Assembly (NCBI GenBank): GCA_012295275.1
Contig: CM022672.1
Coordinates: 9,937,404 to 10,001,403 of the forward strand
Source of the DNA: Chrysomallon squamiferum
Taxonomy: Eukaryota; Mollusca; Gastropoda; Neomphalida; Peltospiridae
Length of the DNA stretch: 64,000 nt
Reading direction: 5' to 3'
Every line of letters starts with the position of its first letter. Positions within the stretch are counted from its first letter, which is position 1. The notes below the pieces were generated by a model. The model did not search any database. It was not told where the DNA came from and saw only the letters and a program-made list of their open reading frames with translations. Positions 36,816-50,300 of the stretch are shown here, one piece after another. The position numbers and the translations under genes are program-made.

Positions 36816-39800
36816 TTAGATGACGTACACTGGTCCGGTACAGAATTTACATGGAAGGAAGTTCTTCTCCAAAAATGGAGGCTTGTCAACTTTGCTTGAA
36901 TGTTCTATTTCTGAGATGAGGTTTAGAATTTTGTGAGCTGTTTGGTCCTCTTCAGAAGCCTGTGGTCTAGATACGTGGTTCTCCTGATGGTGAGAATGTT
37001 TGTGATGGTGAACATGGTCTGCTGTCTGTTCACCTTCAGCTACTAATTGGTTATCATGGCTCATGTCTGTGAGGCCTGAAACAAAACTGTCCTGGTTCAT
37101 GTCTTCTTGATGTCTGTCTGTCTCTGATCTGTCATGTTCCATCAGAGTTGTTCCCCCTGGACCTCCCACAATGGTTTCTACTTCACTTTCTGTGTCACTC
37201 TCAGAACTAGTGTAGTCTGGCCAGTCTGAAATTAATAATAAAAAATAGTGAAAATAATTTTAAATTTTGTTCACCCCGTTGTAAGCCAAGTGAATTTTCT
37301 TAGTATTTGTTTATTATGTTAAAAAAATTAAAAATAAAAACATATTTTTTTCAGGGATTTTTAAAAGGTGTTTCCTCTGTTTCCCTGAATTATTAGAAAT
37401 GCCTGTAACAACATTTTCGTAATTAGATGCCAATAAACATTCTCTTAGCAAACAACAGTTGTTAGCGATTTGTATCTTCATTATCTTGAGAATTAACTGA
37501 AATTATATTAAGCATTATCAAGGACACACATACAGAATACAAAAATTGTTTCTTTTTCAAACTAATGGAAAAGAAAATGCACTACTGTCAGTTCGTAATT
37601 TTCCAGTCACCCAGTTCTTCCTGAAATGACACACAGCACTGAGGAGGAGAGATCTCATGACTCAAGCCTTTGATCTAACCACTACCTTGTTTCCTCAAAC
37701 TGAAAACGTTAGTCACTTACTTAGAGGTAAGTTAAAGAGGAATTTACAAAACATCTGTTTACTACCTAGTGGTTCGTGTTTCAAAACAAACATACCATTG
37801 TAGCTGTTGTTTGCCATGCCGTTGACCAGCTGCTGTTCATGTTTGCTGGAATGAGTCTTGCTGCTGTGACTGTGTTTTAAGTGAGAGGTCTCAGGAGATC
37901 GCCGTGTTTCCTCGTTGTAACTGTGCAGCATGTTTCGTTCTCCCAGAAGCTGCATTACCAGTGACTGAAGCTGACCAAGCTTACGCTGAAGTGAGAGAGA
38001 ACAAAATAATAACAATAATATCTTGCAGTGTGATAATAAAAGTAGAACATTCTTTTTTTACACAAATATTATTTCAAGGTTTTTAAAAACTTTAAAATTT
38101 TTGCAATCAAATAACTGTTTTGTTAAACAGTAAAATAAAACATTTCAAGACACTATATACAATTTATTTTTCAAGATACTCTATACAATTTATATTACAA
38201 GATACTCTATACAATTTATATTTCAAGAGACACTAAATAATATTGTATATTTCAATACACACAGTACAATCTATACTTCCAGAAACACTAAACAATAGTG
38301 TATATATTTCAATACACACCATACAGTATATATTTCAATACACACCATACAGTATATATTTCAATACACACTATGCAGTATATATTTCAATACACACTAT
38401 TCAGTATATATTTCAATACACACCATACAGTATATATTTCAATATAAGCTTTCAATACATATTTCAATACACACTATTCAGTATATATTTCAATACACTA
38501 TGTTTTCACTCACCTGCATTTCCTCTCTGTCTTTAGCCAGTTGAACAATGTACTCATTTTTCTGGGTTTCCCTCTGCTGCAGCAGAGCCCTCTGGTGATG
38601 ATATAGGGAAATGTATTCACCTGTTTATGTAGAAAGAAAAATAACATCACTTATCTGAAGAAAGAAAAGCCCAGAGTGATATTTAAAACTGCCCCCAACT
38701 CTACATAGTGTAACTCAGTAAAACAATAACTTGAAAAAAAGTTAATCAACCAATTAAAATAAAAATTAAAATAAATAACTAATTAATTAAATAATAATAA
38801 TAATAATAATAATGAAATCTGTTAAGAGAAATGAGTTAACAACATACTTAGAAACATTCTTACTACTACTACTACTAATAATAATAATAAAATCTAATAA
38901 GGATACTGTGCAAACACTAAACACAAAGTAACTAAAAAGATTCTTAAGACAAACATTCTGGCCCTGGATAATAAATTTACATTTTCCAAGTCTTACACTC
39001 AAAACAAAATAAATTTAATATTTTTAAGACCTGTGCAACTAAAATGAATCATAAACACTTTTTCAGTTTCATATTGCTATTTTTAAAATTAATTTAAATC
39101 CATTTTTATTTAATCTGTCTCTTATCACATTTGAAAGAACAATAGTATTTTGAAATTAGCAGTCAAATGTCAGATATAATCAGTTAGTTTTATACAGGAT
39201 AGTTTAAGAGAGGAAATCCATTGATGTGAATGGTGGGAATGGCAAAATCGTCTGATGAATGTACTAAGATGGTCTAATCTCATGATTTATTGCCATTTTG
39301 ACAAACACTTTAATCAGCAGAGTAAAGGCTGGACAGCTCTATTGCTACAGAAATCTTACCTATTGTGTCTGTTTCTCCCTGAAGTTGTGTGACCATGTGT
39401 TCTAACTGGTCAGCCTTGTCTGTCAGGTCTGCCTTGTCCCTCATCACTTTGGAATATTTTTCCTGTATTAATAAAACAGACACTTTAATAAATAACGTAT
39501 ACAAAAGACTTTTTAAAAAATCAATAAAAAAATAAAATAAAATAAAATGATGAAAATACATTATTAATAATTTTAAAGAAAAAGGAAAAAAAACCATAAA
39601 GGAATGATTTAAAACAAAAATAAAATAATAAAGAAACTTGTACAAATTTGTATCAAGATTCCTCTAAACTGTGTTTATAAAGTTAAGCTTTTTGCATCAT
39701 TAATTATGTATTATTGTCACATAAAGAAATTATGTACTTTCATTGAAACACTGTTACTGACTGTTTTATATTCTAGATTTTTGTTTTAGGTGACCACTTT

Positions 39801-42800
39801 ATGGAATACTTTACAACTCAACAGACTGCACTCAGCTGTTCCTCTTAGTGATTTTGAAAAAAAGTTAATTTTCAAATTATTTCTTTTAAAAGTATATTAC
39901 CATTTTAAGATTTTAAATTTAACTGTTCAGATTAGTTGTTAATAATTTTAAAACTATCTTTATATTTCAATCTGTGACCTTATTTACGAAATAACAGAGT
40001 ACATGTCAATTTTGCCACATCTCTTTCCCCATCATTAGATTTGTTTCAGTAATACAAAAACCCTCTATTTGATTAAAGGATTTTTGTTCAGGTTTTTTTT
40101 TTAAATAACTTTTCAGTGATTTTCTGGAAATGTTAGAAATGCCTCTTACAACATTTTCATAGTTAGATGACAATAATATATTCTATTAGCAAATAAAATG
40201 TTGTTGGTAACTTGTTTTTTGTATTCATCACTGTATGAAGTGAAAGAAACAGTTTTTAAATACATCACTGTACAGACCTGAATCATTTCCAGTGCATTTT
40301 TCAGTTGGTCATAGTCTGATCTGGTTATAATATCATTGTCAAGATTGTCTTGTGCTGGAACAAAATGTCAATGTGCAATTATTAAAGAAATATTTAATAT
40401 TGTTTTGGTGTTTAAGCATTGTTAGTTTTATGTAATCATGTCAAAAAAAAAGCATAAAAACTTATCGTCATTATTTATCTAAATCTGAACTGTAAATTAA
40501 AAAGAAAAAATATATAATGATGAAAATTAATTTATTAAAAGTACATCAAAAATTTTAATAATAATAGTAGTAGTAGTAGTAGTAGTAGTAGTAATATAGT
40601 CACTTTTCCTAATTATCTCCTCTTGAAGATCAGCCACCTTTACTCCCAGACTGTCAGACAACTCTCGCTGTTCTCGGAGATTCTCAGTTAACTGAGTTCT
40701 CTCATTTTCTAACTGTTTGATTGTCGAAGTCAGGGAATCAATCTGAAAATAAACACCATGCAATGACAGCAAATTAAATACCTTTTGTATTCTGACATCA
40801 CTACTATCGTTATTTTTAACAGTTAATATATATTAGCAATCACAATTCCAGGAATCAAAGAAATATAAATAATGGAATGTTTCTTATTTTTTTTATAAAC
40901 TAAGAAAACATTAGATTATGATAAACCAGCTGTGAAATTTTGCAAGAGCAGCATTCAATCTAAGACTCTCATAATTGTTGAAGATTGAAATTTGGCTAAA
41001 ATCTTTCATTTTCTGAAGGCTGGAATTACTAAAAGACAAGTCATCTCAGATATGAAAAATGTCCTGTTATATTTACTTACCACTTCATCTCTGTTTTTCC
41101 CCAAAGATGAATCATCTGAATTCTCTGAGTCCATCTTTACTTCAGTGGCTTTGATCAACATGCTTCTAAGTTCTCGGTTTTGTGTTGTCAGTGCATCCAT
41201 CATATCCTGAGAGAAAAGATGCAACAAAAATGTAAGACTTTAAACAATTCTCAACTGATAAAATAAATAAATAAATAAAAAAAACACTAAACAAAACTTT
41301 TAAAATTATTTTAAAATTATTTGAAAGTGCATTTTTAAAACTGGAAACATTCTACATTTAAAAAATACTGGATTTACAATTATTTACTTTCATGATTTCT
41401 TGGAGATCACAGTTAGCTGAAATAATATTTGGCACATATATCATTATTTAAGTGTATTTTGATTTTGAATTAGATACAATACTCATTATGACACAATAAC
41501 AGGTACTTAGTAAAATTACAAAAACAAGGATAAAACAAAAAGACAAAAAGAAGAAGAATAAGAATAAAAAGAATGAAATTACAAAGTTAAGATATTTAAT
41601 GAACTTAGAAAATGTGTTTGAAATTTTCATTCTCATTCACTTAACCTGCTTCAAGCATAAACAAATATTACAACTGTCACATTTAAATTTCAACATAAAA
41701 TCAACCCAAACATGAATGTAAAAAGAAAGCCCCAATGTTATAAAAAAAACTTTTCATCACTTAGTAATAATATACATCTGAAAAATAACAGTAAGTGAAA
41801 ATATGCCTAATTCTGTAACTTTATTATCTTGCTTTTTCCACCTATTATCATCTAAATAAACCTGAAAACCTCTTTCTCAAAACACCCTAAGTCACATTTC
41901 ACTAACTACAGGAACATCACAACAAATGTTTAACATATTCCAGATGACTAAGTTTATTCAGAGTACATAATGTAACAAGTGTCATGAGTACATAATGTAA
42001 CATTAGAAGTTATCACACAGCAAAAGTGTGTTCGTAAATGTTTCCGATCTGATAAAATGTAAATTAAGAAAACGATGGACTGAAAGTATTTTGAAAAAAG
42101 GGTTCTTCAGTTTTACCTGTGCTGAAGTGAGTTCATTCTGTAAGGTATCGACAAGCTGTGCTTGAGCTTCGTAGTGTCGCAGTCTGTCCTGGATTTGATC
42201 TTGTTGAAATTCCTCCTTCTTCACGTTCTCTGTAACACTGTACAGCTGAGACAATTCACCATCTTTCTTAGCAATCTAGAAAAAAATAATGATTATTAAT
42301 TATGTTTGAAAAATAAAAATTACTAGAGAAATAGTAAAATGACAATTTGTATTTATATTTTTAAAGTGCACTGATTATAAAATACATGTTAGGAAAAGGA
42401 AAAGTGAGAAATGAGCTTAAAAGGGAATTTACATTTTTAACTGTATCAAAATGGAACTCCATGTAGTTTTAGTTTTTGTTTATTTATTTCTCAACATGCT
42501 TAACCTGTTTAAAATTTCAACTGAAACATACAAATGTAAAATAATCACGATCACAATCTTTTCAAATTGAGACACTGCAAATATCAACTTTGAAGTTTTA
42601 CAGTTTTAAAATGCTAAACTTCATTCTCAGCTAAATGGACATATGAACAATGATAATTTGAACACAGTTTAAATCCTAATACTTCAATTATGTCCCTTTA
42701 TGTGAAGTGCTAAAATCTATATCGTGACAACAAAATGGACCCTGATTTATGTTCATACTCCTCAGCTGTAATTTTGTTCCCTCTGTTTGATCTAAAGATC

Positions 42801-45800
42801 TAAGTTATAAGATGTAGAATAGACCCATACCAACTGTTTTTGGTTTTTCAATTCGTCCTCCTGCTGAGCCAGTTTCTGAGTCAGTTCTATTGTTGTGTGT
42901 TCTTTGCCCTGCAACTTTGTCAGTAACTCCATGTTGTCATTACTCTACAATAGTTAACAAATTTCTTTAAAAACAAGAAATATTTATCACTTTTTAATAC
43001 GTTTGTATGTGTGTGTATGTATATTTTTAAAAAACAACTAAAAGCATTGGTTTCCTTCTTTGTCACATAGCTACTTCAAGTCTACAAAATTACTATTTAT
43101 AAGTCAAGACAAAACTGTGAATTACACCAACTGTTTTACAAAAAATTTAATTTAGAAATCAGTTAATCTGATCAGCTATTCAAAGATATTAAGTAATAAA
43201 TAAATAAATAAATAAATAAAAAAAAGAAAGAATATTTTGTCAATAAATCAAACTAAAACACAAACGAAGTAAACACATCTGCACTGGAACTGCTGTGAAA
43301 GAACAATTTTTATTATTATTATTATTAATCTATTTTTATCATCATCGTTATTTTAGTGTCAAGTTTAAGTGGAGCTGGGTGAAAGAGAAGTAACTACCAG
43401 TTTGACAAAACCGTTCTGGAGTTCGGCTAGTTGTCTTTTCAAGTCTTTGTTCTGCGTTAGAGCTCGACTCAGTGCTGTCTTGTCACTCTGTACACTTTCC
43501 AACAGCGACGCCTTGTCTCCCGCCTCTTCTCCCAGTCTAGACACAGTCAACTCCAAGTTTGCAATGAGGTCTTCTTTTTCCTGTAGGAATCTGAATTAAA
43601 CAAAAAAAACATTTTGTAAATAAATAAATTTATTAACTAATTAATTAATTAACAGACAAATATGGAAATGCATGATGAATGAATTGAAAATGTTACATAA
43701 AAGGAAATAAATTATCGAATAATAAATAATTAGACAAGACAGTTTAATCCAGGCTCATTTTATACTCCACTAACTTTGAAACCAATAATATTTGGAGCTG
43801 TACATGAACACACAATGCAGACAAAATTGCAACAAATTCTGATGAAAACTCTTTGAGATATTTGGAAAATATGATACAAAAAGCAATTTTGAGGAAATCC
43901 TTTCTAAAATGTTATGCTGTAAAAATACAGCACTTTTCAATAATTTAGAAACAATCTGCTTCACCCTGTAATAAATCTCAAACATCTGTTTGGTACAAAC
44001 ACACAGCTGAACTAAAAATTCTTCTACTTATTTATTCCCAGCAGTCCAAAAACATGAAAATTACGAAAACAATTCTATAGTTAAACCTCCAACCTTACCA
44101 TAAGCTGTAAACTGTTACCTGCTAAGCTGTGCGTTATCTCTGACTTGAGCTTCGTGTCTGGCCTGCAGCTCACTGTACTCTGTTTTCAGTCTGTTTACTT
44201 CTTCCAAACTATCAGATGGAATGTCAGCTGAAGGCTGCCGAAGATCGAATTCCTCTGATAAAACAAGAGTTTAACAGTGATACATAGCTAACCACATGGC
44301 AGACCAAAACATGTAGGTAACGTAATGATGCTAAATTCTGTTTTCTAATTAACATAACAAATGTATATTTATTAGTAAAAGAAATAAACGTCATGAGTCA
44401 ACTTCGACATTCTGAAAATATTTCTACTTATCAGCTTTCTGAAACAAATTAAAAATAAAATATACATATATTCAGGTCTCTTTCACATGCATGTGTTCAT
44501 CATTTTATCTGTATATATATATATTTATTGACCAACTAAATATAAAGCCTTCAGTGCCTTTAAAACATTTAGCAAATAACTTGTATACAATTCAGAAAAA
44601 AAAAAATAAATAAATAATAAAAAAAGGAAATGTCTCTAATCTGATTTGTTAACATAAGAATGTTTGTGTTGAAAATGTTGATTATTTTACCTATCGTCTT
44701 CTTCAGCTCTGATACAGAACCTTCTAACTCATGGTTTTGACTCAACAGCTTGTCCCTTTCACTTGACAGTTGGGTTACCTGATACAGAGATAAACAGAAC
44801 AAAATTATCAGTACTGTTATTTTATATAAATAAAATTATTTTTTATTTAATTATCTTTTTTTTTTTTTTTTTTTTTTTAAATACAAGTGCTTCTTAAATA
44901 AAGGTAATTTTGGTAAATTAAAGTAAAATTGCAATGTATGAAATCAGATTTTACGGTAACGAGAATTAACAAAAAAAATAAAATAAAATAAAAAATACGA
45001 CAATAAAACAAAAACACAAAAAATATTTGGATAAAAGAGTAAATCTTGTAAGATACGACATAATGACATTATGACAAGACAGACCTGAGTGGACACTTCC
45101 TCCAGCTCATGACGCAACTGTTCTATATAATGTTTATACTGTTCAGATGTTTGGTCCTGCTCAGCCTTTAAGCTTTGGAATGATTCTTCATACTGCAAAA
45201 ATAACCAACAGTGATATTTTGCATGTACTGTACAATAAAAATACAATCTATAAGGAGAGGAAATACGGTCTGGGAAAAGATCATCTTAATATTGCATACT
45301 GAAAAAAATATCCTATAATGAATCATGACAAAAAAATGAAAAAAGAAAAACATTTCACCAACAACAAAACAGTGAGAGAAAAATGTTGATTTGGGCCACT
45401 ACTTATAGATGTCATTTTGTTATCATTGAAAAAATGTAAACCATAGCTGCTGAATTATTTTGGATTGCAACCATAATTCTGTGTTACAATTTGTGTACAA
45501 ATTTGTTTTCTATTGCTACTGCTCAAAATATAAAATATAAAATTCTTTGAAATGTTTAGAATAAATAAATAAAGAAAGAAAGATCTACAGAAAAAAGAAA
45601 CTTGCAATAATAATAAAGGAATATTATTTACCTGTTTTATTTTTGCTAAAAATTCAATTTTTTCCTGCTGCAATTGTTGAATCATTTGAATTGATTCTGC
45701 TGAAGATTCAGTCTCAGAGGATAACTTAAATAAATAAAAAAGTATATAAGATAAAAATGGTTCATTTGTAGGTGCTTTTTTGTGGTGATTCACTGTTTAA

Positions 45801-46530
45801 GGTTGTTTTGTGTTTTTTATACTCAACAATGATTTAAAAATATCAATATGCATTTACAGTATAACTGAAAAAAAAGAAAAAAAGTAAACATATAAATAAT
45901 AATAGCATTCAGAGACTAATCTCCCAGTTATTTGAAAGATTTAATTCAAATATCATTGGAAATTCTTATTCAGTCACATTTCACTTTTTCTTTTATTTAA
46001 ATTTAGTTTTTCCAGTTCACATTATGTGAAAACATTTTACTACATGTCAGTTGTGAAACCAGATTAAACATCAATTTCATCTTAAGTAAACTGTTCAACA
46101 ATTAAATATATAAATTGGTTTTTTTTTTATTAATATATATATATATTTTTTTTTTTTTTACTTATAAGTATTATTAATAGTAGTATATTCAAATGCAAAT
46201 AATATACATTTACAAATGAAAAAAACTTACTTGTTTTGCATAAAGGTCAGCCATTTCAAGTTTCTTAGTGAGTTTATTGACTGACTGTTCTAACTGGGAA
46301 CATTCTGCAACCTGTAAAATAATTATTATCTATTAATATTAATCAACATTATCACAATTTTAGAATCCATAAGTATCTATAATCCTTTTTTTTTTTATTT
46401 TGGTATTTTTAGAGTTATTGTTCAACTTAAAATTCCAACTAATTTGAATGCAAACATTCAAACTGAAATATTAATCTGCTATTTTATTTTTAGTTGAAAG
46501 CTTTTTTCGTTAAAAAAAAAAAATAAATAA

Positions 46531-46569
<39 letters not shown>

Positions 46570-47115
46570 ACAGCTTTATTTGTTTTTCTTCAGATATCTG
46601 TATCATTTTCATATTACAATTAGCTGGTTTATAAATTACAGCATATATAATAAATTATACAGTTATTTGCAAATATTAACAAAGACCAGACAAATTCTTC
46701 ATGTTACCTTTGCTGATAGTTTTCCACCCAGTTCCTGTGTCTGGAGTTGTAGTTCTTCTTTTGATTTACTGTAAAATGAAATAAAATAAATTAATAAATA
46801 AAATAATAAAAACAGTAATATAAATAATAATATTTCATTAAATTCAGCCATTAATTATTTTCTTTCTTTTTTAACCATTAAGATTTTAAAACTGTTTTCT
46901 TTCTCAAATAATCTTTTTCATATCAATGAACCATGAATATTATTATTAAAAAATTAATTACAAATTAAAAATTTCAAAGAAACATGGATAAAAAATTGAG
47001 AACACACGTGGCTTTATAAAGATCCATCTTCAATCTATCCACTTCTTTAGCATATTCCCGGCTTGACTGAAGAGAAAAGAAACATTCACTATATATGTGC
47101 ACACATACACAAACA

Positions 47116-47152
<37 letters not shown>

Positions 47153-47292
47153 CTATGATTGAAAACAATTTCTTTGAAAAATACCATAACACACTTATCA
47201 ATCATTACATTAAACACAAAAACAAAAGGTAGAATGTGTTATTTCCTTTCAAAATAAATATGAAAAATTATATTAGTGAATTGACAATCAAT

Positions 47293-47350
<58 letters not shown>

Positions 47351-50300
47351 TTTTTTTTCAGATTTTGTATTTTATAAGAAAGCTTGACTGAGGCTCAACA
47401 TAATATTACTGGCATTCTGGAGAATCAGTTATTTATGAAAACTAATTTAAAAAAAAGATAATAATACAAAGTTTGACAAAGTGTATTTGTGATATCTTTT
47501 TAATCTGCGGGAAACTAATGCTTTGATAATTACATGCTGCTAAGTTATTTTTAAAAATAATTTTATGAATCCTTACATAGGATATATTACATGAATGGAA
47601 AAAGATGAAAAGAACAAAAATCAACAACAAGCACAAAAAATAAAACAAGGTAATATTTGAATCAATAATGGAAACCATTTATGAATGCCATTTTCATAAA
47701 TTAAATGATTTGACACTGTTCTTGGCATATTAAAAACAATATTAAAAAATATTAAAAAAATAAAACAATTGTTTACAAATTTAAATTTAAAATAAATGTA
47801 ATGGGAATGACATATATTTACAATATATATTAAACAGCTTATACCATTAAATGACAATAAGCAGAACAACATCTATTTATATAGTTTAAAATAGAAATAA
47901 TATGGCATATGCACAAAATATCCAGACCTCTGTAATACCAAAATGTGGAAAACTGGGTACCCATACACTAGCAAATATAAGTAACTCACCTCAGCAGCAG
48001 TCTACAATACGACATTTAAAAACATCTCTCATATTTTCAATTTTACTATAAAGGATGTTAATTGTGGATCAAATATTTGATGGGAGACATATTAAGTACA
48101 TTACTATTTACTTGGGTAAAATACAATGAACATATTAACTATAATTAATTTGATTAATTTTTATTTGCTTGATTCAGTGATTTTGAATGGGGATGCATGT
48201 TGTATGTATATAGAAATAAATGAAGGAGGCAGTGAGAGAAACAAAGCAAGGAAGATAGGTGAACACACACACACACACACACACAGACACATCAACAGAA
48301 AGACAAAGACAGTAAAGAAAAAATAGACAGTGATAAGGCAAGTGTTTAGTGAAATATAGTTCAGTAATAAAACAGACAGGGATGTATAAAACAATTTTTT
48401 AAAATAAACTAGAACCTTTTCCAACTGTTGACTAGACTGAGAAGAGGAAGAGAGATTTCGCTCCAGATCAGCCACTCGCTGTCGAGATGCCTTCAGTCTT
48501 CCACTCAGTTCTTCTATTTCATCTGAAAATATACAGATATATTCATACACTTACATATTTTACACCAGTCTAAAACAATGTTTCCATGTTTGAAGACCTC
48601 TACTGCAAAAGGACTTTGCCAAAATAGAGTTGTTTGATGCACTGGCTGATCATAGCTTCATCATGACAAACCTAATCAGCTGTAAAATCATCGACGTCCA
48701 CCAGTAAAACACTGGATTTTTAAGGATATTTTAAACAGGCTGACATCCTTTTCAATATGTGGGTTTTTTTTTAGTATTTTTAAAAAAGATTATAAAGGGT
48801 CTGTAACTACACTCTACATCTGTGAAAATGCAACAACAATCTTTAAACAATTTGTTCAGTGTTTATTACTTTCATCATGTAATAAATGAATCTCCTATGA
48901 AAATAGTACAGTAATATAATGTTAGCTATTAAAGGAATTTAAAAAGAAATTCCTAACAAACAAATAAAATATGTGAAATTAACAGTGTTAAAATGCAGTA
49001 TTAAAAAAATGAATGCAATAGTTATGTATTATTATATATAGACTGTGATTAACGTAATAACTGTTTTATTATATACAGGCTGTGATTAATTATTTATTTA
49101 TGTATTAAATTCAGACAATGATTAACATAATAGTAATGTATTATTATATACAGGTAATAGTTACATATTATATTCAGACTGTATTAATGTAATAGTTATA
49201 TTCAGACTATGGTTAATGCAATAGTATTGAATTATTATATACAGTCTGTAATTAATGTAATAGTTATTATTATATACAGAGTGTGATTAATGTAACAGTC
49301 ATGTATTATTAAATGAAGATTGTGATTACTGTGATGGTTATGTATTTTTATGTGTAGACTGTGATTTCTTTACTAGGAATACACAGACTGTTGACTCACC
49401 AAGTCTCTGGACAGCTATTCTCTGACTCTGTCCAACCTGGGACTGTAGTTCTGTCTTTTCTGCTACTAGTATGCCAATAGTCTGTATATGAACCTACAGT
49501 AATAAAGTTTATTTAATTTGTTGGGGTTTTTTCCACAGATCATTACTTTCCTTGATAAAATTAGTATATTCACAGAGGTAAAAATATTTAATGTGAAATA
49601 ACATAAAATAAAATAAAATAAAATAAAATTTATAAATAAATAAAATAATTAAAAAACGAAAAGAAAAAAAACAATTGTAATTGAACAGTGTCTACGACTA
49701 TTTTGCCTATATCATAGTTTTATTATTATTATACATGTATAAAAGCTTCTATTTTTACCCATTACTGACAATAAAAACACGTAAACAAAACAAACAAAAA
49801 AGAATTAAAAATTAATAAGGATTTAATTCAAACAAGATATTTATATGTTAATGATTTTGATATGTCAAACTATTAAGTACACTGATTCTGTTGTCCCTAG
49901 TCAATAAATAATTAAAATATCTTTTATGCATCTTTTTTCACATTCAAGTATAGTTTGCACCACTGTGTGTTATAGGCTGATGGTGGAACATTGGTTAGAA
50001 TAGCATATTTTGTAAAAGGGGAGTAACTCTCTGTTTCAGTATCTTACCTGCAGCTGTTCTTTTAATGCTCCAATTTCTTTTTTGTGTTTTTCTTCGAAAG
50101 ACTCCCTTTCTTTCTCAATTTGTTCTTGAAGATATGTTGCATGGTTTCTCTGAATAAAGAACAGAAGAAGGTTTCAGGCTTGTGAAATAAACTTTAATAG
50201 AATCAAAACAAAAATTAAAAATACCAAGATAATGTTTGAAGAGGAAGATATTTTATCAACTGCCAGAGCAGTGTAACAATTATTTTTTTATCATTATTTT

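Larger units (their letters stand above)
32770..40680. repeat. Parent segment of the upstream GOLGA2 duplicate
   Basis: Sequences 32770-34030, 34310-34520 and 38865-40680 correspond in order and orientation to 1485-4370. Everything from 34520 to 38865 is missing from the upstream copy. Confidence 0.85.

Noticed and set aside
38300-38500. Regularly repeated short units resembling a CRISPR array
   Set aside because: Units are contiguous with no unique spacers, in an animal gene intron.
38243-38536. 97-codon frame with repeated YISIHTVQ-like peptides
   Set aside because: It is the 26-bp minisatellite read through; it lies antisense in a GOLGA2 intron.
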